From Oscillospiraceae bacterium (lineage in GTDB: Bacteria > Bacillota > Clostridia > Oscillospirales > Oscillospiraceae), in the NCBI GenBank assembly GCA_902765975.1, contig CACXBO010000015.1, positions 1 to 5,328 of the forward strand: DNA of 5,328 nt, given 5' to 3'. Positions within the stretch are counted from its first letter, which is position 1, and each line of letters starts with the position of its first letter. This document shows, one piece after another, positions 1 through 5,328 of the stretch. Under the pieces are notes generated by a model. The model was not told the origin of the DNA. It worked only from the letters and a program-made list of their open reading frames with translations, and searched no databases. Position numbers and translations under genes: made by a program.

Positions 1-1512
1 CGACTCAAGAGCGAGAGTGTTATCCGTAATCCGCATCAAAACAGGAAGCTTACCGTAGTAGTCTTTGGACGCCTCGTCGTTTATATCAGGAGCCTCGCCG
101 TCTCCGTCGTAATTGTATGTAAACCTATATAAGAAGCCGTAAACGTATGCATAGAAGCCGAGACCGGAAATCTCATCTATCCTCCCGTCGGCGAGCTCTG
201 TGAGAGCATAGCTTGCGGCATATGCGCCGTTTGAATCGCTGTGATAATATCCGGAGAAATCCTTCCCCCACTTCTCAGACCAGAAGTAGCCGGGAGGCGG
301 AGCGTACTTTCCCTCTCTGTGTGTCCAGTTTTGTTCCGCGGTCCTTGAATTCTCGGCGTCTGCTCCACCGGTCGGCGTTACATATGCTGTTACCTCGTTC
401 TTGAGCGAATATCTACCGTCTCTCTCAAGAAGGGGATCATACGTGCTCTTGAGGTGGCGCGTTAGAACGTAGTCATATCTGTTGTATACAGAACAGTTGG
501 TTTTGATATTCTCAGCCTCGTTAGCCCCGACCTCATCGGAAAAAACGCGTGCGCCCGACAGCTTATACCCTACCAAGCTGCCGTCTTCAAAATCGAAATT
601 ATCCTCGAGCCTGAAGTCGTAGGTCTGCGTGGCATTTATCCACGTGCAGACCTCCCAGACGAGGTAGTAATAATCCGCCGCGTCCGCCGGCTCCTCGCCC
701 CAGGCTGAATCCCACTCGTAATAGAGCGTCGGAGAGTGCTTTTCGAGCCTCGTAATGACCGCAGAGGTATCCATATACAGCGCTATAGCGTTGGAGGCTG
801 TTTTGCTTGCTCCACCCTGCCTTACCGTGAGATCAACCTGGAATAACCCCGCGCTAAGCTCCGGATGCTCCGGGTCATAGTCCTGGTATTCAAAGGTCCT
901 CTCTGAAGTGGCGTAGGTCACCTCGAAATATCCGAACTGCGACGAGTCGAGCTCTACCCTGTTGTATATGCGGATTCCCGCATCGGAGTACTCGTATACA
1001 AGGGGATTCTCCTCGGAAAGGCCCCCATCGCTTGCCTCAGGAACGGATAAGGTAATGCTGTTGGCCGCCTCTCCGTTAAGATTTTTGAGCGCCGCGATGG
1101 GAATAAGAAATTCAACCTCGCCCGCGTCAAAGCTCTCAAGTCCGTTGAAAGAGTAGTTTACTCTTATCGTATACTCCTGTCCGGAGGTCTCATTTATCGG
1201 TGTCTTCACCCAATGATTATTTCCGTTGAGTGTAGCGCCGCTCACTACGACTGCTTGTACATTTTCAATATATAAGCCGTCGCCCCCCTGCGCCTCGGGA
1301 ACGTCATTCGTTTCGAGAACGTCATCTTCCGTTCCAGCCGGCTCAGGCTCCGTCACCGCTTCGGTTTCTATCGGCTCTGAGGTTACGGTTAACGAAGGCT
1401 CATTCGCCTCGTTACCGTTCTCCCCTTTCTCTGCAAACGCAGATATAGGAAGGATGCCTATGCACATTACTACCGCAAGCAGCAGCGCTATCCATCTCAT
1501 TTTGTTTCTCAT
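1..1512 (-). CDS. Secreted adhesin-like surface protein, N-terminal part (3' end outside window)
   Basis: Seen: an open frame of 504 codons from ATG at 1512 to the window edge with no stop. Residues 1-27 form a signal peptide: basic start MRNKMR, hydrophobic core, likely cleavage after AFA (25-27). Residues 28-79 are an acidic Glu/Thr/Pro linker. From about residue 80 the sequence alternates short hydrophobic and polar stretches, typical of beta-sandwich domains, and is rich in Tyr and Trp from about 262 to 470. The mature part has only two Cys (289 and 340). Inference: residues about 250-500 resemble, from memory, the N-terminal region of large clostridial proteins annotated as Cna B-type adhesins (the DYYYLVWEV, YDYVLTRH and GFYAYVYG stretches). 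The expected Cna-B repeats and wall anchor would lie beyond the edge. ATG 1512 is preferred over in-frame ATG 1500; both keep the signal peptide. It has its own promoter, so it is probably transcribed separately from the upstream SLH gene. Coding and export are firm; the adhesin role is tentative. Confidence 0.9.
   Translation of the reverse strand, partial: MRNKMRWIALLLAVVMCIGILPISAFAEKGENGNEANEPSLTVTSEPIETEAVTEPEPAGTEDDVLETNDVPEAQGGDGLYIENVQAVVVSGATLNGNNHWVKTPINETSGQEYTIRVNYSFNGLESFDAGEVEFLIPIAALKNLNGEAANSITLSVPEASDGGLSEENPLVYEYSDAGIRIYNRVELDSSQFGYFEVTYATSERTFEYQDYDPEHPELSAGLFQVDLTVRQGGASKTASNAIALYMDTSAVITRLEKHSPTLYYEWDSAWGEEPADAADYYYLVWEVCTWINATQTYDFRLEDNFDFEDGSLVGYKLSGARVFSDEVGANEAENIKTNCSVYNRYDYVLTRHLKSTYDPLLERDGRYSLKNEVTAYVTPTGGADAENSRTAEQNWTHREGKYAPPPGYFWSEKWGKDFSGYYHSDSNGAYAASYALTELADGRIDEISGLGFYAYVYGFLYRFTYNYDGDGEAPDINDEASKDYYGKLPVLMRITDNTLALES
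1432..1512 (-). other. Signal peptide coding segment
   Basis: Residues 1-27 of the adhesin-like protein. There is a positively charged start (Arg2, Lys4, Arg6), a core of about 15 hydrophobic residues (IALLLAVVMCIGILPI), and a small-residue cleavage site AFA followed by EKGEN. This fits Sec-dependent export and signal peptidase I cleavage. Cys17 lies inside the core and is preceded by Met, so it does not form a lipobox. Confidence 0.9.
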
Positions 1513-1529
1513 TCCTTTGAGACCCCCTT
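1513..1529 (-). promoter_or_regulatory. Ribosome binding site region for the adhesin-like gene
   Basis: Two Shine-Dalgarno-like sequences precede the gene. AAGGGGGT (1529-1522) differs from AAGGAGGT by one base and ends about 10 nt before ATG 1512. AAAGGA (1518-1513) directly abuts ATG 1512, too close to serve it, but lies 12 nt before the in-frame ATG at 1500. The first pairing favours the start at 1512 and the second would favour 1500. The difference is four residues and does not affect the signal peptide. Confidence 0.55.
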
Positions 1530-1578
1530 CGGTATTGCTCTTAGCACAAATACTCGTTCCTTATTTTTTTACAAATTG

Positions 1579-1606
1579 ATTATAACACATTTTTTTAATT
1601 TGTGAA
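1579..1606 (-). promoter_or_regulatory. Predicted sigma-A-type promoter with extended -10
   Basis: On the minus strand the -35 element is TTCACA (1606-1601), five of six matches to TTGACA. A 16-nt AT-rich spacer separates it from a perfect -10, TATAAT (1584-1579), preceded by TGT, which gives the extended TGnTATAAT form. A run of seven A lies just upstream of the -35 (1614-1608) and could act as an UP-like element. Transcription would start near 1572, leaving a leader of about 60 nt before ATG 1512. Confidence 0.75.
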
Positions 1607-1624
1607 GTTTTTTTCCAAATTATA

Positions 1625-1656
1625 TAAATAGAAAGCGGCCGCGCAAGGCGGCCGCT
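1625..1656 (-). terminator. Second terminator hairpin with T-rich tail
   Basis: AGCGGCCGC and GCGGCCGCT form a 9-bp, almost all-GC stem (1656-1648 with 1642-1634) around a 5-nt loop. On the minus strand it is followed by TTTCTATTTA, a broken T-rich tail. That tail is weaker than a classical uninterrupted U tract, but the position after the SLH gene and before the next promoter supports an intrinsic terminator. Together with the first hairpin it separates the two transcription units. Confidence 0.65.
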
Positions 1657-1657
1657 C

Positions 1658-1685
1658 CCGAACCCCCGCCGTGGCGGAGGTTCGG
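1658..1685 (-). terminator. First terminator hairpin downstream of the SLH gene
   Basis: On the minus strand this is a perfect inverted repeat: CCGAACCTCCGC pairs with GCGGGGGTTCGG through 12 base pairs, including one T-G wobble, around a 4-nt loop. It begins 16 nt after the stop codon of the SLH gene. It is not followed directly by a T tract; a single base separates it from a second hairpin. It probably works with that hairpin in termination or protects the transcript's 3' end. Confidence 0.6.
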
Positions 1686-1701
1686 TTTAGTTGGTCTTAT
1701 T

Positions 1702-1866
1702 TTATTTCTTTGCGCCCCAGAATTCCTCGGCATCCTCATAGTGATACTCATGCGAATTGGAGGCCTCGATAATTCCGTAGTAGTTCCAGTGTGTCTCAGG
1801 AACGTCGGTGAAAGTTTTGAGCTCGGACTTGTGAGCGTCGATGTAAGCTCTGTCGGGGAATCTGAA
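1702..1866 (-). other. C-terminal tail with a half SLH motif
   Basis: Residues 1155-1208 follow SLH3 and contain FTDVPETHWNYYGIIEAS, which matches the opening of an SLH domain (compare FSDVPESHWAY in SLH3). It lacks the following glycine turn and TRAE helix. The protein ends in an acidic stretch and GAKK. Similar partial fourth motifs are, from memory, common at the end of clostridial SLH proteins, where they may complete the fold of the trimer. Confidence 0.7.
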
Positions 1867-4800
1867 CAGCATATTGTTCATGATGGAGACGACCTCAGTC
1901 CTCTTGATATTCTCATTCGGTCTGAAGGTGTCGTCCGGATAACCGGTGATCCAGCCCTTCTGCCTTGCAGCGACAATGTAGCTGTAAGCCCAGTGTGACT
2001 CGGGAACATCGGAGAATCCGATCTCGCCGCCAGTAGCCTCGTAGAATCTCGCGCAGAGAGCAACGAACTCAGCTCTGGTGATCTTCGCCTCTGGCTTGAA
2101 GCTTCCGTCGGGATAGCCCTTTATAATTCCAAGCTCTGCAAGCACGGAGACAGGCTTATAGAACCAGTTCTTTTCGGTCACATCGGAGAACTTAACGTTC
2201 TTGATTTCAGTGCCCTTGTAGCTCTCGGTAAGGAGATTATAGAGAGCCTGAGCAACCTCAGCACGGGTGATCTGATCGTTGGGCCTGAACTCGCCGCCGT
2301 GTCCGGTCATATACGCAACGTGATCCTTTGTGAAGTACTTGGGAAGGTCCGTATTCGGATCGGGCCTGGTATCGGGTTTGGTGGGATTCGGATCGGGGTT
2401 AACGTGAATTATGGCGGTCGTGTAATATGCCACGAAGTTGGAGTCGCCTGTGATCTTCAGCTTGAGAACATCTTCGCTGGAGTACTTGGTGGATCCGCCG
2501 TTAAGCGTCCAGCCCTCGAAGGTGTAATCGTTATAAGCCGTGATTGCCGGTACGCTCGTTACGGTCTCTCCGCCGATTACCTCCTCAGAGTAGGTCTCGG
2601 GCTCCATCGTGCCGTACTTGCCGGCATCGAAGGTTACCGTGAAGGGGCCTGCGGGCTCTACGATAGTGTAGGAGGCTACAACGGTGATATCGCCGGTGAG
2701 CGTTACCTCGGTGACTATAACTCCGTCAAGAGTCCATCCGTTGAATTCGCGTCCGGAAGGTGCGGTTGCAGTCATTCCGTTGAGCTGTACCTTTGTGTCT
2801 GCAGGGAACTGCATGGCAGCGGGAGCATCCTTGCCCTCGCCTGCATCGAAGGTCAGCGTGTACATAACGGTGGGATTCTCAGGATCAACCACGCTATACG
2901 CAGCGGTGTAAGTAATGTCGCCCTTTACCGGGATCATTGTGATTGCTGCGGAGGAGATAATGCCGTCATTGCCCTCAACGGTCCAGCCAATGAAGGTGAA
3001 GCCCTCGTTAGCAGTCGGCTCAGCGATGTCCTCAGCGGTTACTGTGCCGTCAACGTCAACCTTGACCTCGTAGGAGGTCGCCTCGTCAGCGAACACGCCG
3101 TTCTCGCCGGAAACGAAGGTCACGGTGTACTGTCCGTCAACGGAGGTGTCGTCCTTGTATATCGCGTAAACGGTCTTGTCGGAATCAAGAACTATGCTGG
3201 AAACTGTCTCTGTGGCGTCTGCGGTCTCGCCCCATCCGATGAATATCTTGCCCTCGGGAGCGGTGGCAGCGAAAGCGCCGAGAGAAACGGTGCTGTCCTT
3301 CGCAACGGTGATGGATGCGGGAGCATCGGTACCGCCGTTGGCATCGAAGGTAAGAGTCTTATCAGTGGCAAGCTGCGTGTTGGAAACGACGACTGCGGTG
3401 AAGGTCACATCGCCGGTAACAACGTAGTCTGCGAGCTCTTCGGTTGTGAAGGTGCCGCCAAGGCTGCAAACCCACTGATCATTGAAGGTATATCCATCGT
3501 CTGCAATTACGGCGGGAAGCTCTCCCTCAAACTTTGCTCCGGTCTTTACTGTGAATTCGGTCTCGCCATCGAGCTCAGCGTTGGCAGCGACCTCAAAGGT
3601 CACGGTATTGTCTATCGGAGTCCACTGCGCGGTGTAAACCACGTTCTGTCCCTTAACTGCAGCGGGAGTTGCTGTGGCGTTCTGTGCAATATCGTCATAA
3701 GCCTCGCTGCCGGATTTCCAGCCGATAAACTCATAGCCGGGTCTGGTCACGTTAGTGGGAACAGCAGCGGTCTCTCCGACCTTGACCTCGACCTCGGTGT
3801 CGCCCTCTGCAGAAGCATCCTCAGCGCCGAGATTGAACGCGAAGAGAACCTTTGCGGGCGCGGCAAACTGAGCGGTGAAGGTCACGTCGCCTGCGGGCAT
3901 CGTTACGGTCGCGCCGGCCTCATAGGTTCCGGAGAGCGCGCCGGAGGCTACCCAGCCGATGAACTCATAGCCGTTTCCGATTTCGGGAGCAGCGGCAAGA
4001 GTTACGGTGCTTGCGTTTGCCGCGGTAGATGCAGCGGGCGCATCGCTTACTGTGGTGCCCTCGGGAGCGTCATCGGGTACTGCGACAACATAAGTTACAT
4101 TGTATTCAACTGCGACCCACTGTGCCTTTATAACCGTTACTCCCTCATTCGGGAAGTTTGCGGGCTTCTCGGGAGCGACGAGAGTATAACCGGTCTTCAC
4201 AGGAACGGGAAGCTCTTCGGTAAACTCGCTTCCGGCAGGAGCGGTCCAGAATGCGGAGGTCGCGCCGTCAGCGGAGCCGCCGTTGAAGTCATAATAGATT
4301 GCTGTGCTAACGTTCTGCTTATACTGAGCGGTGAAGGTGATACCGTCTGCTACCATAACGAGAGCAGCAATCTCATCGGACTGATAGAGTCCTCCGAGGC
4401 TGCACTCCCAGCCGGTGAAGGTGAAGCCGGCTTCGGCTGCCACCTCGGGAGCGGTAACGTTCGCAAGAGTTGCGCCGGTGGCAACGCTGAAGGTCGTGTC
4501 GCCCTCAAGCGTTCCGTGCTCTCCTGCCTCGAACTTTACTTCGCGCTCAACAGCAGTCCACTGCGCGGTGTAAACAACATTCTTGCCGACAACAGCAGCG
4601 GGAGTCTCGGTCGCATCTGCTGCAAGATTTGCATAGGCTCTGTCGCTGGAAATCCAGCCGGTAAGCTCATATCCGGGTCTCGTAACCTCGGGAACGGTCG
4701 CCTTTTCGCCGACCTTGAGCTCCTGAGCTGCAAGCGAGGGGCTCGTCATGGAGGCGTCGTTTGCGCCCGGGTTAAAGGCTATGATAACCTTTGCGGGTGC

Positions 4801-5328
4801 GGTAAATACTGCAGTGAAGGTCACGTCGCCCGCGGGCATCGTTACGGTCGCGCCTGCCTCGTAGGTTCCGGTGAGCGCTTCGGAGGCTGCCCAGCCGATA
4901 AACTCATAGCCGTTGGTGCAGGTCGCAGCGTCGGGGAGGGTGATCTCATCGCCGACATTGTAAGTCGCGCTTTCGGGAGCATCGCTTACGGAAGTGCCCT
5001 CGGGAGCGTCGTCAGGTACGCTTACAGAGTAGGTAGCGCTGTAGTCGACTGCATCCCATAGAGCCTTTACAATAATGGTCTCGCCCTCGCCGGGGAACAT
5101 AAGGGTGCTGAGATCGTAATCCCATCCGCCGAAGGTATAGCCGTTCTTGGTAGGCTCGTTAACGGTATCTGTGAATTCAGTTTCAGCCGTTCCGTTAAAG
5201 ATAAGAAATGCGTTGTTGTCCCAAACGCCGCCGTCGAAGTCGAAGATAATTGTGCTTGCTGTCTTCTCAACGAATTCAGCGGTGAATTCCATGTCCTCAG
5301 CGCCCATGGTAAGGTTCTTAAGGCTCTC
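1702..5328 (-). CDS. InlB B-repeat / SLH-domain surface protein (5' end outside window)
   Basis: Seen: 1208 codons open from the window edge to TAA (1704-1702). The first in-frame ATG (5307-5305) is not the true start, because the seven preceding codons continue a repeat module. Counting E1 at 5328: residues 1-22 are the end of a module; 23-980 are twelve InlB B-type (Listeria-Bacteroides, Flg_new) modules, most with a GYxFxGW core and ending in a TFTAxF/YTAQW-like strand; 977-996 are a Pro/Asp/Asn linker; about 998-1037, 1046-1096 and 1104-1154 are SLH domains; 1155-1208 are a tail. Known: SLH triplets bind secondary cell-wall polysaccharide, often pyruvylated, and InlB B-repeats form small beta-grasp units in surface proteins. 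Inference: a long wall-anchored stalk with adhesive or structural function; the ligand is unknown. The repeat region is acidic with only three Cys. The signal peptide and any N-terminal functional domain lie outside the window. The family is certain; the function is not. Confidence 0.96.
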   Translation of the reverse strand, partial: ESLKNLTMGAEDMEFTAEFVEKTASTIIFDFDGGVWDNNAFLIFNGTAETEFTDTVNEPTKNGYTFGGWDYDLSTLMFPGEGETIIVKALWDAVDYSATYSVSVPDDAPEGTSVSDAPESATYNVGDEITLPDAATCTNGYEFIGWAASEALTGTYEAGATVTMPAGDVTFTAVFTAPAKVIIAFNPGANDASMTSPSLAAQELKVGEKATVPEVTRPGYELTGWISSDRAYANLAADATETPAAVVGKNVVYTAQWTAVEREVKFEAGEHGTLEGDTTFSVATGATLANVTAPEVAAEAGFTFTGWECSLGGLYQSDEIAALVMVADGITFTAQYKQNVSTAIYYDFNGGSADGATSAFWTAPAGSEFTEELPVPVKTGYTLVAPEKPANFPNEGVTVIKAQWVAVEYNVTYVVAVPDDAPEGTTVSDAPAASTAANASTVTLAAAPEIGNGYEFIGWVASGALSGTYEAGATVTMPAGDVTFTAQFAAPAKVLFAFNLGAEDASAEGDTEVEVKVGETAAVPTNVTRPGYEFIGWKSGSEAYDDIAQNATATPAAVKGQNVVYTAQWTPIDNTVTFEVAANAELDGETEFTVKTGAKFEGELPAVIADDGYTFNDQWVCSLGGTFTTEELADYVVTGDVTFTAVVVSNTQLATDKTLTFDANGGTDAPASITVAKDSTVSLGAFAATAPEGKIFIGWGETADATETVSSIVLDSDKTVYAIYKDDTSVDGQYTVTFVSGENGVFADEATSYEVKVDVDGTVTAEDIAEPTANEGFTFIGWTVEGNDGIISSAAITMIPVKGDITYTAAYSVVDPENPTVMYTLTFDAGEGKDAPAAMQFPADTKVQLNGMTATAPSGREFNGWTLDGVIVTEVTLTGDITVVASYTIVEPAGPFTVTFDAGKYGTMEPETYSEEVIGGETVTSVPAITAYNDYTFEGWTLNGGSTKYSSEDVLKLKITGDSNFVAYYTTAIIHVNPDPNPTKPDTRPDPNTDLPKYFTKDHVAYMTGHGGEFRPNDQITRAEVAQALYNLLTESYKGTEIKNVKFSDVTEKNWFYKPVSVLAELGIIKGYPDGSFKPEAKITRAEFVALCARFYEATGGEIGFSDVPESHWAYSYIVAARQKGWITGYPDDTFRPNENIKRTEVVSIMNNMLFRFPDRAYIDAHKSELKTFTDVPETHWNYYGIIEASNSHEYHYEDAEEFWGAKK
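1867..2337 (-). other. Three SLH domains (cell-wall anchor)
   Basis: SLH1 (2337-2218) is short at its N-terminus and carries ITRAE. SLH2 (2193-2041) is canonical, with FSDV, NWFYKPV, GIIKGYPDGSFKP and ITRAE. SLH3 (2019-1867) has FSDVPESHWAY, GWITGYPDDTFRPN and a variant IKRTE. Known: three SLH domains form a trimeric fold whose inter-domain grooves, lined by the TRAE arginines, bind secondary cell-wall polysaccharide. This places the C-terminus at the wall and the repeat array facing outward. Confidence 0.93.
2341..2400 (-). other. Pro/Asp/Asn-rich linker between repeat array and SLH domains
   Basis: Residues 977-996 read NPDPNPTKPDTRPDPNTDLP. The PDPN unit occurs twice, encoded by a 12-nt sequence repeated exactly 33 nt apart (plus-strand 2353-2364 and 2386-2397). 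This is a typical stiff, low-complexity spacer that holds the repeat stalk away from the wall-binding SLH trimer. Confidence 0.8.
2389..3369 (-). repeat. Second, diverged two-module block (E-F twice)
   Basis: Modules E1 (3369-3133), F1 (3132-2863), E2 (2862-2641) and F2 (2640-2389) alternate. The E type begins TLTFDA-GxG-DAPA and carries ATAP followed by GW. The F type begins TVTF followed by G-x-x-G, then a Glu-rich stretch and a GW core. Similarity between the two pairs is clear in protein but weaker than between the A-D copies, which suggests an older duplication. Confidence 0.7.
3370..5262 (-). repeat. Tandem duplication of a four-module block (A-B-C-D twice)
   Basis: Copy 1 is 5262-4303 and copy 2 is 4302-3370. 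Corresponding landmarks are 312-317 residues apart: PDDAPEGT, GTYEAGATVTMPAGDVTFTA, TRPGYE, NVVYTAQW and CSLGG each occur once per copy in the same order. At DNA level 4811-4914 and 3872-3975 match at 95 of 104 positions by eye. The order A-B-C-D is conserved, so the duplicated unit was the block, not single modules. Confidence 0.9.

Larger units (their letters stand above)
2389..5262 (-). repeat. Array of twelve InlB B-type modules
   Basis: Modules of about 67-90 residues follow one another without linkers. Their conserved Trp (residues counted from E1 at 5328) falls at 69, 146, 225, 307, 459, 537, 619, 699, 782, 865 and 940. Ten of these are in a Gly-Trp pair. The module at 343-409 has lost the Trp, and the one at 575-653 has QW in place of GW. 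A truncated module end (TMGAEDMEFTAEF, residues 7-19) precedes the array, so it extends past the window edge. Confidence 0.9.

Noticed and set aside
1455..1475. Lipoprotein signal (Cys17 in the adhesin-like protein)
   Set aside because: The residue before Cys is Met, not Gly, Ala or Ser, and a clear signal peptidase I site (AFA) follows ten residues later.
1226..1579. Plus-strand open frame of 117 codons
   Set aside because: It is antisense to the signal peptide and linker of the adhesin-like gene and runs into that gene's promoter. Its Ser/Pro/Thr-rich product is what the complement of an acidic coding region would give.
1561..1590. Nine-codon minus-strand ORF (ATG TGT ... TAA) before the adhesin-like gene
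   Set aside because: It overlaps the -10 element and begins upstream of the predicted transcription start, so it would not be transcribed from this promoter. No ribosome binding site precedes it.
1619..1624. A second TATAAT on the minus strand, upstream of the main promoter
   Set aside because: The matching -35 region falls inside the terminator hairpin, and the best candidate there, TTGCGC, matches only three of six positions. AT-rich sequence produces such hits by chance.
2299..5061. Plus-strand open frame of 920 codons as a real gene
   Set aside because: It starts with GTG inside the SLH1 coding region, lies wholly opposite a gene with clear domain content, shows no recognisable family, and is explained by the absence of TTA, CTA and TCA codons in the sense frame.
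2389..5262. CRISPR or other non-coding direct repeats
   Set aside because: Repeat units are about 200-950 nt long, imperfect, in frame and encode InlB B-type modules. There are no short identical repeats with unique spacers.
5305..5307. ATG at 5307 as the start of the SLH protein
   Set aside because: The frame stays open to the window edge and the preceding codons (ESLKNLT) fit a continuing repeat module. There is no signal peptide after this ATG, and an SLH protein must be exported.

Overview
This window suggests a Gram-positive anaerobe of the class Clostridia, possibly a gut member of the Oscillospiraceae or a relative. That placement is inferred from three things: S-layer homology (SLH) domains fused to InlB B-type repeats, a signal peptide and adhesin-like N-terminus of a kind common in those bacteria, and moderately GC-rich genes separated by a very AT-rich intergenic strip. 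No marker gene is present, so the taxonomy is tentative.

Layout: both genes lie on the minus strand and both are cut by the window edges. Reading in the direction of transcription, positions 5328 to 1702 hold the 3' part (1208 codons) of a very large surface protein. It has an array of twelve InlB B-type (Listeria-Bacteroides) modules plus the tail of a thirteenth, then a Pro/Asp/Asn-rich linker, three SLH domains and a short tail. The intergenic strip (1513-1701) holds two GC-rich hairpins in tandem, probably the terminator of that gene, followed by a near-consensus promoter with an extended -10 element. Positions 1512 to 1 hold the first 504 codons of a second secreted protein, with a clear signal peptide and an acidic linker followed by beta-rich, adhesin-like sequence. 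This frame has no stop before the window edge, so a search requiring complete ORFs would miss it.

How they fit together: both products are exported. The first is predicted to be held on the cell wall through its SLH trimer, with a long repetitive stalk. The second looks like the N-terminal part of a large adhesin whose anchor lies outside the window. Terminator and promoter between them suggest separate transcription units in a surface-protein locus.

The most notable structure is the higher-order repeat in the first gene: a four-module block (A-B-C-D, about 312-317 residues) occurs twice in tandem, followed by a two-module block (E-F) occurring twice. I found no RNA gene, CRISPR array, transposon, or sign of a defence or biosynthetic system. 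No evidence for a wholly new system was seen.
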